DNA of 64,000 nt. Origin: Paenibacillus radicis (ex Xue et al. 2023). GTDB lineage: Bacteria; Bacillota; Bacilli; Paenibacillales; NBRC-103111. The notes beneath the pieces were generated by a model. It searched no databases. It saw nothing but the letters and a program-made list of their open reading frames with translations, and was not told where the DNA came from. The number at the start of each line of letters is the position of its first letter. The first letter of the stretch is position 1. The stretch is from the NCBI RefSeq assembly GCF_024722015.1, contig NZ_JANQBD010000003.1, forward strand, positions 62,001 through 126,000, given 5' to 3'. The position numbers were made by a program, and so were the translations under genes. Positions 45,468 to 54,331 of the stretch are shown here, piece by piece.

Positions 45468-47036
45468 TTATTTCCACTTCTGCGCCTCAGAACCTCTCAG
45501 CTTAATTCCGCTTTTCTTTTGATAAAGCTCATTAGCTTCCTTCAATGCCTCATTACCACCCTTGGACTTCCACTCTTCAATTACTTTTGGCCAATCGGAG
45601 ATTGGTTCTTTGCCATACACCATTTTGACCATGTGACTGAGTAGAACTGGAGGAGCAGTGTCAGATAATGGCGTGATATCAGGATTTTTTTGCATAGCCT
45701 GGAGAGCAGGGTCGAATTCGAGACCGCCGCGCCCCTCATTAGGTAGAATAGTCTCGAAAGTTTTGAGCAAATCCGTGCCTTCAGGTGTGGCGCTCAAAAT
45801 TTGCTTACGGTAAGCATCATCCTTAACCATATGCAGGAATCCACTCAAATAACGCTGCTCGGAAACCTCTGCATCTGTTTTCGGATTAATTGGTAAGGTC
45901 AGGTCAAACCACTTATCAGCCTCCTCGGTGACTTGCCATTCGAAGAACTTAAGGATGCCTGGAATTTTATCCTTTGCCACCTTGGAGTTGATGAAGTAGG
46001 CCCGGCCTCCGGACGAATACAAATATCCGCCACCTTTACCATCGGTACCTACTGGAGAAGGAATGATCTTAATCTTTCCATCAGGAACAATTTGCTTCAA
46101 TTGAGTTTCCCACTGCAATAGCTCCTGCGCATTCATTTCCCACATACCGGCTTTGCCTGACAAAATGATATTTTTGAAATTCGTCGGATTGATCGTCACG
46201 AATTCTTTGTTGATTAAGCCTTCATCAAACATCGTTTTGTACGTTTGCAGCGCCTTTTGCATGTTCTCGTTGTCAAAAAACTTCGGCTGTACAGTTCCAT
46301 TGACTACTTCAAACTGACTGAGGTACGGGTATACGTCATAAGCACCGAAGAAAATATCAGCATATTTAAAATCCTGCCGCCCCATGAAAGGATGTTCCAC
46401 GCCGATTTTTTTGAAGGCACGCAGCATCTCGAGGTATTCTTCGACCGTCTTAGGATCCTTCGTAATGCCAGCTTTTTTCATCAGGTCTTCACGCACCCAG
46501 GTCGCTCTGCGAGAAGGCTGTGAAATAAATTCCGGAATTGCATATATTTTGCCGTTAAGTGTTACTTCGTCCCAAGCCGCTTGCGGGATTGCCTTCAGCA
46601 AATTCGGCGCATGCTGCTTAATCAAATCGTTAAGCTCCAGGAATACCCCTGCTTGTACGGATCCGGCTAATTCTTTGCCGCTTGTTCCTGCACCCGCTTG
46701 CACTACATCGGCAATGTCGCCGGTTGCGAAAATTTGTACCATCTTTTTCTCAAACTCTGCATGGGGGACAAGTTGTATGTCGAGATCTGTGTTTGTTTTT
46801 TTCTCAAGCTCTTTAACCCATTTGTCGTCATTCAGATTTGCAGATTTTTCTACATAATCATAATTGAGAGTTCGTAATGAGATGCTGAATTTGGTAGGTC
46901 CTTGCGGTGCCTTCGTTGATTCATTTCCAGCTTTTGCTGACTCAGCGGGCTTGCCGCTTTCGCCATTAGAGCAGCCTATCGCACCGACGGTCATTGCAAC
47001 TGCCAGTGTACATGTCATCCACTTCGACTTTTTCAT
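45468..47036 (-). CDS. Sugar ABC transporter substrate-binding lipoprotein (LipO type), orphan
   Basis: ATG 47036 (M-K-K-S-K-W-M) is preferred to 47048, which abuts GAGGGG. The product has 522 residues. A lipoprotein signal peptide ends V-G-A-I-G-C (lipobox, Cys near 22), followed by a Ser/Lys-rich linker. The family-1 binding-protein fold shows F-A-T-G-D-I-A-D-V-V-Q-A-G-A and W-E-M-N-A-Q-E-L. LipO-type proteins deliver oligosaccharides to LplB/LplC permeases, but no permease is adjacent here, so it must borrow one. A perfect cre lies 126 bp upstream, indicating CcpA control. The sugar is unknown. Confidence 0.87.
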   Translation of the reverse strand: MKKSKWMTCTLAVAMTVGAIGCSNGESGKPAESAKAGNESTKAPQGPTKFSISLRTLNYDYVEKSANLNDDKWVKELEKKTNTDLDIQLVPHAEFEKKMVQIFATGDIADVVQAGAGTSGKELAGSVQAGVFLELNDLIKQHAPNLLKAIPQAAWDEVTLNGKIYAIPEFISQPSRRATWVREDLMKKAGITKDPKTVEEYLEMLRAFKKIGVEHPFMGRQDFKYADIFFGAYDVYPYLSQFEVVNGTVQPKFFDNENMQKALQTYKTMFDEGLINKEFVTINPTNFKNIILSGKAGMWEMNAQELLQWETQLKQIVPDGKIKIIPSPVGTDGKGGGYLYSSGGRAYFINSKVAKDKIPGILKFFEWQVTEEADKWFDLTLPINPKTDAEVSEQRYLSGFLHMVKDDAYRKQILSATPEGTDLLKTFETILPNEGRGGLEFDPALQAMQKNPDITPLSDTAPPVLLSHMVKMVYGKEPISDWPKVIEEWKSKGGNEALKEANELYQKKSGIKLRGSEAQKWK

Positions 47037-47161
47037 AGTACTTCTCATCCCCTCTTCATTGTAAAATGATCGAAAGCGTTATTATATGAAGGCTTTCGCT
47101 AAAATCCATATACGGCAACTATCCATAGACATCTCCGTATAATACAACGAACATAATGTAA

Positions 47162-47175
47162 TGTAAGCGCTATCA
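47162..47175 (-). promoter_or_regulatory. Catabolite-responsive element (cre)
   Basis: TGTAAGCGCTATCA matches the CcpA consensus TGWAAGCGYTWWCA at all 14 positions. It lies 126 bp upstream of the lipoprotein ATG, in a good position for repression by glucose. GAAAGC / GCTTTC at 47074-47099 forms a second small inverted repeat in the same leader. Confidence 0.8.
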
Positions 47176-47267
47176 TATAAGTTAGCTTAATTTTACCGTA
47201 TGCCAACAATTCCCTACTATAGGATTTCTTTAGATACTATCGTGTTTTTTTTGGATTTTTATCTGTA

Positions 47268-47317
47268 ACAACAAATAAAACCCATCTATTTGCATTTACA
47301 AATAGCGGGCTTTATTC
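47268..47317 (-). terminator. Terminator of the VOC/DUF3267 gene pair
   Basis: On the minus strand CCCGCTATTTG pairs with CAAATAGATGGG (bulge) and is followed by TTTTATTTG, about 70 bp past the VOC stop. Confidence 0.7.
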
Positions 47318-47386
47318 ACCGGGTCATATTACTCCTCGAAATATTGTCGGGCAAACTGTACTCCCAATAAAAGGGCTTCAATTACC

Positions 47387-47737
47387 TTATATATGAGCAA
47401 GAATGTTAATTAACTTACCGAATGGGTCGCGGACATAGAATCGCCTAACGCCCCAAGGCTCATCAGTCGGCCCATATTCTATCGGAATCCCTGCTTTCAT
47501 TACACGTTCAAGCGCAGAATCGACATCATCGACTTCAATCGATAAATCAGGCGTAGATGTTCCAGAGCCCCCCTGTGAGGCGAAACTAATTTGAATGCTC
47601 ATCTCCTCACTCGATCCATAGGTTCTAATCCAACCATGATCCATCAATAAATCAAGGCCCAGTACATCGTGGTAAAAGCGTTTAGCTGCTGTTGTATCCT
47701 GCGTATCAATATTGGCAACAATTCGTTTGATCTTCAT
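47387..47737 (-). CDS. VOC-family protein (glyoxalase-like)
   Basis: ATG 47737 gives M-K-I-K-R-I-V-A-N-I-D-T, 2 bp after the stop of the DUF3267 gene. The product has 116 residues: a single VOC module with R-F-Y-H-D-V-L-G-L-D-L, I-E-V-D-D-V-D-S-A-L-E, and W-G-V-R-R-F-Y-V-R-D-P-F-G-K-L-I-N-I-L. This pattern resembles bleomycin-resistance/fosfomycin-type VOC proteins, which act as dimers. Close packing with the upstream gene implies cotranscription. Confidence 0.82.
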   Translation of the reverse strand: MKIKRIVANIDTQDTTAAKRFYHDVLGLDLLMDHGWIRTYGSSEEMSIQISFASQGGSGTSTPDLSIEVDDVDSALERVMKAGIPIEYGPTDEPWGVRRFYVRDPFGKLINILAHI

Positions 47738-47739
47738 TT

Positions 47740-48354
47740 TTACTGATCCACCACCTTCCAAAATGTATCCATTCCATTATTTATGATTTTAGCCTTCTTC
47801 GGGACTTGGTATAAAATCAGAGTTACATTTAATAAATCAACAGACGATCCCAAAGCATTTAGAAATACTAGACAAACAATGCCTGGATTCAACCATCCAA
47901 TAGCTCCTAAGATTATCGGTAGTATAATAGATATTACTAGAAATGGAGCTAAGGATATTATAATAAACCGAAGTCTAGATATGATTTCCTCTGAAAATAC
48001 AAAACCCCCAAAAAGTTGAATCCCTAACCCTGTACTAGCGGATTTCACAAAGTTTGGAATCAGAATCAGATGGATCAACTCATGTAATAGCAGCAGTAAA
48101 AAAATAGAAACCAGATATAAAATATTGAAAGTGAAGGTTATAGTGCCTCCTTGAAGACCATAGTCCTCTAAGCTAACTGTAGAAAATATTCTGGTAATCA
48201 TAATCGTAACCGCACCACCCAGAATCATAAAAGGAACAGATAAAAGAATAGCTTTCGGGAGGGATTTGGGTTCCTTTAATTTTACCCATTGCTGGAGAAG
48301 TAGTTTAGCTTGTTTATCTGGATCTGCTTTAGGCATATGAAAAGTGATCTTCAC
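47740..48354 (-). CDS. DUF3267 membrane protein with HExxH motif (putative zincin)
   Basis: GTG 48354 has 9-nt spacing to AGGAGG; GTG 48360 has only 3 nt. The product has 204 residues, four to five hydrophobic segments, and L-L-H-E-L-I-H-L-I in the second, the H-E-x-x-H zinc motif of DUF3267 proteins (a distant branch of membrane-embedded metalloproteases). A V-F-S-E-E segment lies downstream, and N-A-L-G-S-S-V-D-L (residues near 165) could hold the third metal ligand. Substrate unknown. Its stop sits just before the VOC start. Confidence 0.72.
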   Translation of the reverse strand: MKITFHMPKADPDKQAKLLLQQWVKLKEPKSLPKAILLSVPFMILGGAVTIMITRIFSTVSLEDYGLQGGTITFTFNILYLVSIFLLLLLHELIHLILIPNFVKSASTGLGIQLFGGFVFSEEIISRLRFIIISLAPFLVISIILPIILGAIGWLNPGIVCLVFLNALGSSVDLLNVTLILYQVPKKAKIINNGMDTFWKVVDQ

Positions 48355-48611
48355 TTTCACTTACCTCCTATGAGAATGAATTTTATATTTTTACGGGAAT
48401 TTCTTGAAATGCTATCGATTATTCGTGACCTATACTTAGAAACGCAAGGTATATTTTACCATATAAGCGACTCATTAAGGTAGGCTTATTTGAGTGCATA
48501 TACTTTAATGATTTTTGAACCGGCAACTGTAGTCGGGTATTGATGTGAAAAACAGTTCATATCATATAAGCATGAGTTTAAACTGTTCGAAAATGGCAGG
48601 TGGTCAAGTTA

Positions 48612-50513
48612 ATGAGTGTATGGAGCGAGGCGAATGAAGAAGTTCGGCGAATGACAGAAACGCTCACGGGCATGCAGAAGGATGATGGGTCTTGGCGATT
48701 CTGTTTTGATAATGGCACTTTGACAGACGCTTATTTCATTATCATTCTTCGAACCTTGGAGCTTCCTGATGAAACATTGATTCGGCAATTGCATAATCGA
48801 ATTGCTGCTCAACAGCAGGAGAATGGAGCATGGAAGGTTTATCCTGATGAGGAAGAGGGCAACTTGTCGGCAAGTGTAGACGCTTATTATGCGTTGTTGT
48901 ATTCGGGTTACAGCAAAAAAACAGACGACATGATGAGGAAAGCAGCTCAATACATAATATCCAAGGGCGGACTCAATCAGGCGAATACGATGCTGACCCA
49001 AGTCTTTTTGGCGGCTACCGGACAGCGTCCATGGCCATCATCCTTGAATATCCCGCTTGAGTTTCTACTTCTGCCTCCCACCTTTCCCATCAGTTTTTTT
49101 GATTTCTCAGGGTTTGCGCGAGTGCATCTTGTCCCTATCATGCTTATGGCGAATCGTCGGATTGCATTAAGAACAAACGCTACTCCGGATCTATCGGACT
49201 TAAATGGGAGCGACAGAGCTATTGAAGCAGTTACAGCGGCAACTCATCGTTCAACCTCTGACAACTTCCAAAGGCTGCTGGATGAGATTCAGAGCGGCAT
49301 CAAGCAGCTTGCAAGCCTCCCCGGGCAACTTCACGAGAGTGCTGTCGTACGGGCGGAGCAGTTCATGCTTGATCGAATCGAGCCTGACGGTTCGTTGTAC
49401 AGCTATGCGACTAGCACAATGCTAATGATTATGGCGTTATTGGCGCTCGGCTACGACAAGCGTCACCCAGTAATAAAAGCTGCGGTTCGCGGGCTCATAT
49501 CCATGCTCTGGATTTCACCAGGAAAGGTACTTCTTCAAAATTCCCCATCCACAATCTGGGATACTGCCTTACTGTCCGGTGTCTTGCAAAAAGCTGGAGT
49601 TTCGCCTGAACATACATCTATTAGAAAATCCGTCACTTATCTGCTTGCCAAGCAGCAACACAAGATGGGAGATTGGAGTATACGTAATCCCAATCCTATT
49701 CCAGGCGGCTGGGGATTCTCTGAATCCAATACGATCAACCCGGATGTCGATGATTCTACTGCGGCGCTAAGAGCGATTCGGCAAACTGTACTGCGTGAGC
49801 CCGTATATCGGGATGCCTGGAACCGGGGACTCAATTGGGTGTTGTCTATGCAAAATAAGGACGGAGGTTGGGCCGCTTTTGAGAAAGATAACGACAATGA
49901 GCTGCTCACGCTTCTACCCATAGAAGGCTCACGTGAGGCAGCGATTGACCCTTCTACAGCCGACCTTACAGGTAGGACATTGGAGTTTCTGGGTAATACG
50001 GCCGGTTTTAATAAAAGCCTTGCTTTCATGCGGAAGGGAACCGATTGGTTAATAAAGAACCAGGATGCGGATGGCTCATGGTATGGTCGTTGGGGTATTT
50101 GTTACCTTTATGGCACATGGGCTGCCTTAACGGGCATGATTGCAGCTGGGCATGATCCTCAGCATCCTACCGTGAACAAAGCTGTGCGTTGGCTTCTGAG
50201 CATTCAGAACACTGATGGAGGCTGGGGAGAATCCTGCACCAGTGATCGCAAAAATCGATATGTGCCGCTTGGTGCAAGCACTCCTTCCCATACTGCTTGG
50301 GCAATGGATGCCCTTATCGCCGTGCACGCCAAGCCTGTACCTGCCATGGAGAAAGGCATCCGACAGCTAATGGCTCAATTGCATCGGGAGGACTGGACGA
50401 CCCGGTACCCTACGGGTGCTGGACTTCCTGTAAGCTTTTACATCCACTACCATAGCTACCGATATATATGGCCTCTTTTAACACTTGGCAATTATATCAG
50501 GAAGTACAAATAA
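48612..50513 (+). CDS. sqhC: Squalene-hopene/tetraprenyl-beta-curcumene cyclase (SqhC-like)
   Basis: ATG 48612 follows AGGTGG by 8 nt. The 633-residue protein is a class II terpene cyclase. Q-W-type repeats (D-D-G-S-W, Q-E-N-G-A-W, K-D-G-G-W-A, D-A-D-G-S-W-Y-G-R-W, T-D-G-G-W-G-E) run through it. The D-x-D-D protonation motif is N-P-D-V-D-D-S-T-A-A-L-R-A-I (Asp triad 378/380/381), closer to B. subtilis SqhC than to hopene cyclases, with Ser where D-x-D-D-T is usual. It would cyclise C35 or C30 polyprenes into sporulene-type lipids. The upstream partner (YtpB-like) is not in the window. A terminator follows at once. Confidence 0.87.
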   Translation: MSVWSEANEEVRRMTETLTGMQKDDGSWRFCFDNGTLTDAYFIIILRTLELPDETLIRQLHNRIAAQQQENGAWKVYPDEEEGNLSASVDAYYALLYSGYSKKTDDMMRKAAQYIISKGGLNQANTMLTQVFLAATGQRPWPSSLNIPLEFLLLPPTFPISFFDFSGFARVHLVPIMLMANRRIALRTNATPDLSDLNGSDRAIEAVTAATHRSTSDNFQRLLDEIQSGIKQLASLPGQLHESAVVRAEQFMLDRIEPDGSLYSYATSTMLMIMALLALGYDKRHPVIKAAVRGLISMLWISPGKVLLQNSPSTIWDTALLSGVLQKAGVSPEHTSIRKSVTYLLAKQQHKMGDWSIRNPNPIPGGWGFSESNTINPDVDDSTAALRAIRQTVLREPVYRDAWNRGLNWVLSMQNKDGGWAAFEKDNDNELLTLLPIEGSREAAIDPSTADLTGRTLEFLGNTAGFNKSLAFMRKGTDWLIKNQDADGSWYGRWGICYLYGTWAALTGMIAAGHDPQHPTVNKAVRWLLSIQNTDGGWGESCTSDRKNRYVPLGASTPSHTAWAMDALIAVHAKPVPAMEKGIRQLMAQLHREDWTTRYPTGAGLPVSFYIHYHSYRYIWPLLTLGNYIRKYK

Positions 50514-50522
50514 TCAATGAAG

Positions 50523-50553
50523 AAGGATACCATCAAGCGGTATCCTTTTTTTT
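50523..50553 (+). terminator. Terminator of the cyclase gene
   Basis: Perfect 9-bp stem AAGGATACC / GGTATCCTT, 7-nt loop, then eight T, 9 bp after the stop. Confidence 0.92.
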
Positions 50554-50625
50554 CAGTGCATTTGTTTTCTTACGATTTACATGAACCTTTGTTGGACTTC
50601 ACCTTTTCACTACATGTATCCGATT

Positions 50626-51765
50626 TCAAAGTTGCTTGGTTTCAATTTTGCTTTTGTTTTTGTTTTTATTTCTTCTCCTTTTATTTTTGCTTTTCGGCTT
50701 CGTTTCCTCTTCTTCATGCGTTTCTTGTTCCCCTACTTCTTCCTCCGTGTATGTCTTATTATCTTCCACTTCAGAATCGGAATCGGAATCATGTTCTTCG
50801 TTGTACGAACCGGATTTCAAGAAACGGCTGCGCAGTACCCGAGCTCCTTGTGTATCTTTTTCATCTTTTTTGTTCGGGCCTTCAATCCGTATATGATATT
50901 CCCCGTCTTTATTCGCGTAGTTGATATATTTATTCCGGTCCTCAGAACCGATCGATTGATCCTTATTTAAATTCGAAACAATATCATCTGTACTGTCAAC
51001 CTTAATGCCCTGTGCGTCAGGTTTGCCTCGCAATTGTGCACGCATCAGTTTATGTAATTTGATTCTGACGACTTCTTTGCCGTAAACAGTTCGGTTCGGT
51101 GAAGCGTCCGGATTTGATGTTGAGATGGCATTGCTTAAGGATTTGTTCGGTGAAGCGTTATTCATCTGCTCCGAAGTCCTTACTGGAGTACTCCCCGCGC
51201 TGCGCAACCCCGTTTTATTTAGGAATGACTTGCGGGTCCCGTCAGGAAATTGATTTTTCATCATAAAGTTGTCACTTCGTTCGAGATATTTGGGATGCTT
51301 ATGAATTTCCTCCTCCTGCTGTTTTGTTGTTTTGGGGTAAGTGGCTTTCGGTTCAGCTTCTAGTGCTTGAGCTTGCTTTGCAGGTCCGAATTTCGGCGCT
51401 CCATTAGGCTTTTGACCGACCTCGACATACCCTTTTGGAATAGGCCCGTCAATCCACTTGCCGTTTTCATCAAAATAGCGCTGTATAGGCTGCTGACCTG
51501 CAGGTGCAGCGGAAATGGATATCTCTTGTGCCTGCGTTCCGCTATCTCTGGATGTTTGATTGCCAAGTAGGGAAGAAACCGCTCGATTACCGATCATTTT
51601 CTGCAATTGCAGCACCTGTGATGGCAAAACCGGAGCAGTCGATCGTGAAATCTTACCGGCTGATGCTGTATACTGGCTGATCGGCATGTTGCTTGCCTTT
51701 CCACTCATAACTGATGCTTTTAGCGCTTGCGCCTGTTCTTGCTTCCTATTGGGAACATGCCTCAT
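50626..51765 (-). CDS. Hypothetical protein with LQxxIGNRAV motif and low-complexity charged tail
   Basis: ATG 51765 lies 6 nt after AAGGTGG; ATG 51768 is 3 nt from it. The product has 379 residues and no signal peptide. Residues about 50-75 read V-L-Q-L-Q-K-M-I-G-N-R-A-V-S-S-L-L-G, and I-Q-R-Y-F-D follows near 98. This LQ-R/K-x-I-G-N-x-A-V motif plus an (I/V)-Q-R segment is known from cargo and toxin proteins of extracellular contractile-injection and polymorphic-toxin systems, often with DUF4157. Residues about 225-290 form a folded-looking domain (H-K-L-M-R-A-Q-L-R-G-K, Y-H-I-R-I-E-G). The last 60 are acidic (D-S-D-S-D-S-E-V-E) then basic (K-N-K-R-R-R-N-K). No protease or nuclease motif was recognised. 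Confidence 0.6.
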   Translation of the reverse strand: MRHVPNRKQEQAQALKASVMSGKASNMPISQYTASAGKISRSTAPVLPSQVLQLQKMIGNRAVSSLLGNQTSRDSGTQAQEISISAAPAGQQPIQRYFDENGKWIDGPIPKGYVEVGQKPNGAPKFGPAKQAQALEAEPKATYPKTTKQQEEEIHKHPKYLERSDNFMMKNQFPDGTRKSFLNKTGLRSAGSTPVRTSEQMNNASPNKSLSNAISTSNPDASPNRTVYGKEVVRIKLHKLMRAQLRGKPDAQGIKVDSTDDIVSNLNKDQSIGSEDRNKYINYANKDGEYHIRIEGPNKKDEKDTQGARVLRSRFLKSGSYNEEHDSDSDSEVEDNKTYTEEEVGEQETHEEEETKPKSKNKRRRNKNKNKSKIETKQL

Positions 51766-51895
51766 CATCTTCCACCTTTCTATAATGAATTGTAAGTTCA
51801 CTAACTTGCTATTGAATAGCGGTGAAATCCATAAATCAGCTTCATCCCTTATTTTACCATAAAAATCAGTGAGACATTACTTTTGCCATCCACAA

Positions 51896-51931
51896 CAAAA
51901 AGAAACCCCAACTAGGATGAGTTAGGGGTTT
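51896..51931 (-). terminator. Terminator of the DUF1796 gene
   Basis: Stem AAACCCC(T)AACT / AGTTGGGGTTT on the minus strand followed by CTTTTTG, about 20 bp past the stop. Confidence 0.85.
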
Positions 51932-51951
51932 TAGGAGCAGCGCTGGAAATT

Positions 51952-52692
51952 TTACAGTGTAAAGCCATTCATGACGCGGTTCCACGCATTGTCCGATCCT
52001 TTCCAATCATAGCCTTGGGGGACATTAACACAGCAGACATTGTCCAGCCCCCACTCCTCCTCATGCAGCTGACGAATAGGATGATTGTTTATGATCAGCA
52101 ATCTGAATTTCCCGTACATTAATGTATTCAGCGCTCTCTTTAATTGCTGTGCTTCCTTCTCGCTCGTGTCGGTTCGGACAAATAGTACGGGTTTGTTTTG
52201 AATCGTGTACCGAAAGCGGTTGACACGCCGATCGACCTTCTCCTTAAAAGCTGGGTATGCATCCCACCAACGCCCTAAATATAAGGGAAAATCATGAAAA
52301 GAAACAACGTCGTATGCGTTATCTCTGACAACGAAACATTCCCTCGTCCTGTCAATAAGTTCGAGATTTTTGTATTCCATTAAACCTCTAAACTGATGGT
52401 TCAGCAGCTGAACTAAGCCGGGTACGGATTGAGAAGTAAACCAGTCGATCGGACCGGCGGATTGACGCAACCCAATTCTGTTCAACTGATAGGCCGCTTG
52501 GCAGGTGGATCCCAAACTCATATAAATCTTATAACGGCCTACACAGTCACTCCACTTCATAACGCTCACTCCCGGCAAACAAATAGTTGAGCCTGTACAG
52601 GTAATCACATGGCCCAGTGTTACTTTATTCCGGTGTGGCATATAAGGTGCGCTTAGATCGTAAAAAACTCCTTGATTATGAAGTAGCTCCAT
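51952..52692 (-). CDS. DUF1796 family putative papain-like cysteine peptidase
   Basis: A 246-residue protein. The DUF1796 signature is Y-M-S-L-G-S-T-C-Q-A-A-Y-Q-L (proposed catalytic Cys), then G-P-I-D-W-F-T-S, F-H-D-F (His candidate), and L-F-V-R-T-D. These proteins were grouped with papain-like peptidases by sequence analysis; activity is generally unproven, and related forms occur in lantibiotic and capsule-like clusters. About 50 residues precede the usual domain start, so ATG 52551 (M-K-W-S-D-C-V-G) is an alternative. The gene is followed by a terminator and preceded by a GNAT gene. Confidence 0.72.
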   Translation of the reverse strand: MELLHNQGVFYDLSAPYMPHRNKVTLGHVITCTGSTICLPGVSVMKWSDCVGRYKIYMSLGSTCQAAYQLNRIGLRQSAGPIDWFTSQSVPGLVQLLNHQFRGLMEYKNLELIDRTRECFVVRDNAYDVVSFHDFPLYLGRWWDAYPAFKEKVDRRVNRFRYTIQNKPVLFVRTDTSEKEAQQLKRALNTLMYGKFRLLIINNHPIRQLHEEEWGLDNVCCVNVPQGYDWKGSDNAWNRVMNGFTL

Positions 52693-52713
52693 GGGAACAT
52701 CCTATTGCTTATG

Positions 52714-53151
52714 CTATCCCAGTCTATTCATGTTTCTAATAAAATCAGGCGTTCTTCTCATCATCTTCTCTTGATCCAACTCAAAATCGTATTGTTTATA
52801 TAATCCATGAGCATCTTTGGTTCCGAGTATTCCCGTTAAATCCTTTAGCTCTTCCGATTTAATGATGCTCTCTATTAATTTCTTTCCTATGCTTTGTCCT
52901 CTGTAAGCTTCGTCAATAAAAACATCACAAAGGTAGTACATGGTTGCACCATCTGTAACTACACGTGCAAATCCGACCTGCCTATTATTTATGTAAACTC
53001 CATAACAAATCGAATTCTCTATAGATATTCTAATTCGTTCCTTTGAACGTTTGTTCGCCCAATAACTTCTGGAAAGAAATTCAAATACGGTGTCTAAGTG
53101 CAAAAATGATTTGTCATTACTTATTACCAGATCTTCTTTTTCATTATCCAT
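52714..53151 (-). CDS. GNAT N-acetyltransferase
   Basis: A 145-residue GNAT: V-G-F-A-R-V-V-T-D, then L-C-D-V-F-I-D-E-A-Y-R-G-Q-S-I-G-K-K-L (acetyl-CoA loop), L-G-T-K-D-A-H-G-L-Y-K-Q-Y-D-F. Its order resembles YjdJ/YkwB-like stress acetyltransferases with the R-S-Y-W sequence near the N-terminus. Ribosome site AAAGGTG. The DUF1796 gene follows 21 bp downstream, possibly cotranscribed. Substrate unknown. Confidence 0.87.
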   Translation of the reverse strand: MDNEKEDLVISNDKSFLHLDTVFEFLSRSYWANKRSKERIRISIENSICYGVYINNRQVGFARVVTDGATMYYLCDVFIDEAYRGQSIGKKLIESIIKSEELKDLTGILGTKDAHGLYKQYDFELDQEKMMRRTPDFIRNMNRLG

Positions 53152-53197
53152 TTATATCCGCACCTTTAGTTTTTAAAGGACATAATATCAAGTCTAA

Positions 53198-53231
53198 CTG
53201 AGAATTTCAATACTTTTATTTGAATTCTCAG
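53198..53231 (-). terminator. Hairpin at the end of the BNR operon
   Basis: Perfect 9-bp stem CTGAGAATT / AATTCTCAG with a 16-nt loop just after the last gene. The following T-run is weak, so terminator function is likely but not certain. Confidence 0.6.
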
Positions 53232-53243
53232 CCAACTTGCTGC

Positions 53244-54302
53244 TTAACTGTGCTCACGAACCCAGTCTTCGTTCACACGCACATACCGCAGCCCTTTGCG
53301 TAAATATGTATAAGCTATATGGAGCTTGCCGTCACGTGATTGGATGATGGAAGGATAAGAGTAGCCGATTTCATTCTCTTTGTATTCGTCATCGGCTTCC
53401 TGCAGGTTAACCGAATAGGGCCATGTCACTCCCTCATCCTCTGAAATAGACAAGGTGAGTGGTGTGCGTACAGCCTTGCGCCTTTCTTGACCGTCTTTGA
53501 CGACCATACGGTACTGGCCTCTTTCAAGGCTGGCGTCATTGTAAATCAGTGCAAGGTGTCCGTTCGCCAGCTTCACGACCTGGGTCGATGAGTTGTTGTT
53601 CGGCAGCTCGCTTGGCTGCGGTTCCGTCCAAGTGCGGCCATCGTTCTTGGAGACACTCGTATAAATCCGGTCTGCCAATCGGCTGCGGAACATCGTAAAC
53701 AAACTGCTATCTCTCCTCTCAATAATGTTCATCTGTACCCCTTTTTCACTGGATGGAACTGTATGATCGCTCCAGCTGCTACCTTCATCGATCGACACCT
53801 TAACTGCGCTGTACTCCCCATCGTCCTTGCAGTAATAAATCGGAAGCACCCAAACCCCTGAGCTTGTTATTACGATCGGATGTCTTAGAAAAATCCCTTG
53901 TTCGTCAAACCAGATTTCAGGCTCACTCCATGTATTTCCTCTGTCTTCGGAAATGCGCCGCACGACCCGCGAGGTTTGCTGATTATGCGGTTCATTTGAT
54001 GTATGCATCAACCACACTTGACCGTTAGGTGCCTGGAATAGAACTGGATTCTGCTCCGAGCGCTCCAGGTCGCTGGACAGCTCATCTGGCCTGCTCCACT
54101 CCGAACCGCCAAGTGGCAGCTTGGACAGCACGATATTGGTGTCCGGATTCCCTTCTCCGCTGCCGGAAAACCAGACACACAGCAGATCGCCGTTATCGAG
54201 CTCCAGTAAATTGGCGGCGTGGCTCGTTTCATAGAGATTGGGGAGAAATGCATCCTCCCTACCAGGGGCTATTGTGGTAATTTTGCCGTTAAACCTATCC
54301 AT
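53244..54302 (-). CDS. Sialidase-fold (BNR/Asp-box) glycosidase-like protein
   Basis: A 352-residue protein without signal peptide. Four Asp boxes mark a six-bladed propeller: S-E-D-R-G-N-T-W, S-I-D-E-G-S-S-W, S-K-N-D-G-R-T-W and S-E-D-E-G-V-T-W. Y-P-S-I-I-Q-S-R-D-G-K-L-H-I-A-Y-T-Y near the C-terminus and R-S-E-Q-N-P-V-L-F near 80 match the BNR_2 family of predicted exo-glycosidases. Catalytic residues of a true sialidase were not established by eye, so an enzyme for another uronic or keto sugar is equally possible. It is the last gene of the operon and most similar to the protein at 62878-64000. Confidence 0.78.
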   Translation of the reverse strand: MDRFNGKITTIAPGREDAFLPNLYETSHAANLLELDNGDLLCVWFSGSGEGNPDTNIVLSKLPLGGSEWSRPDELSSDLERSEQNPVLFQAPNGQVWLMHTSNEPHNQQTSRVVRRISEDRGNTWSEPEIWFDEQGIFLRHPIVITSSGVWVLPIYYCKDDGEYSAVKVSIDEGSSWSDHTVPSSEKGVQMNIIERRDSSLFTMFRSRLADRIYTSVSKNDGRTWTEPQPSELPNNNSSTQVVKLANGHLALIYNDASLERGQYRMVVKDGQERRKAVRTPLTLSISEDEGVTWPYSVNLQEADDEYKENEIGYSYPSIIQSRDGKLHIAYTYLRKGLRYVRVNEDWVREHS

Positions 54303-54331
54303 TGCGGTCGCCTCTTTCCTGAATGCTCCGA

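Noticed and set aside
50517..50970. Hydrophobic Phe/Ser-rich plus-strand frames looking like membrane proteins
   Set aside because: They are antisense to the Lys/Glu-rich tail of the 50626-51765 protein, whose low complexity produces artificial hydrophobic frames.
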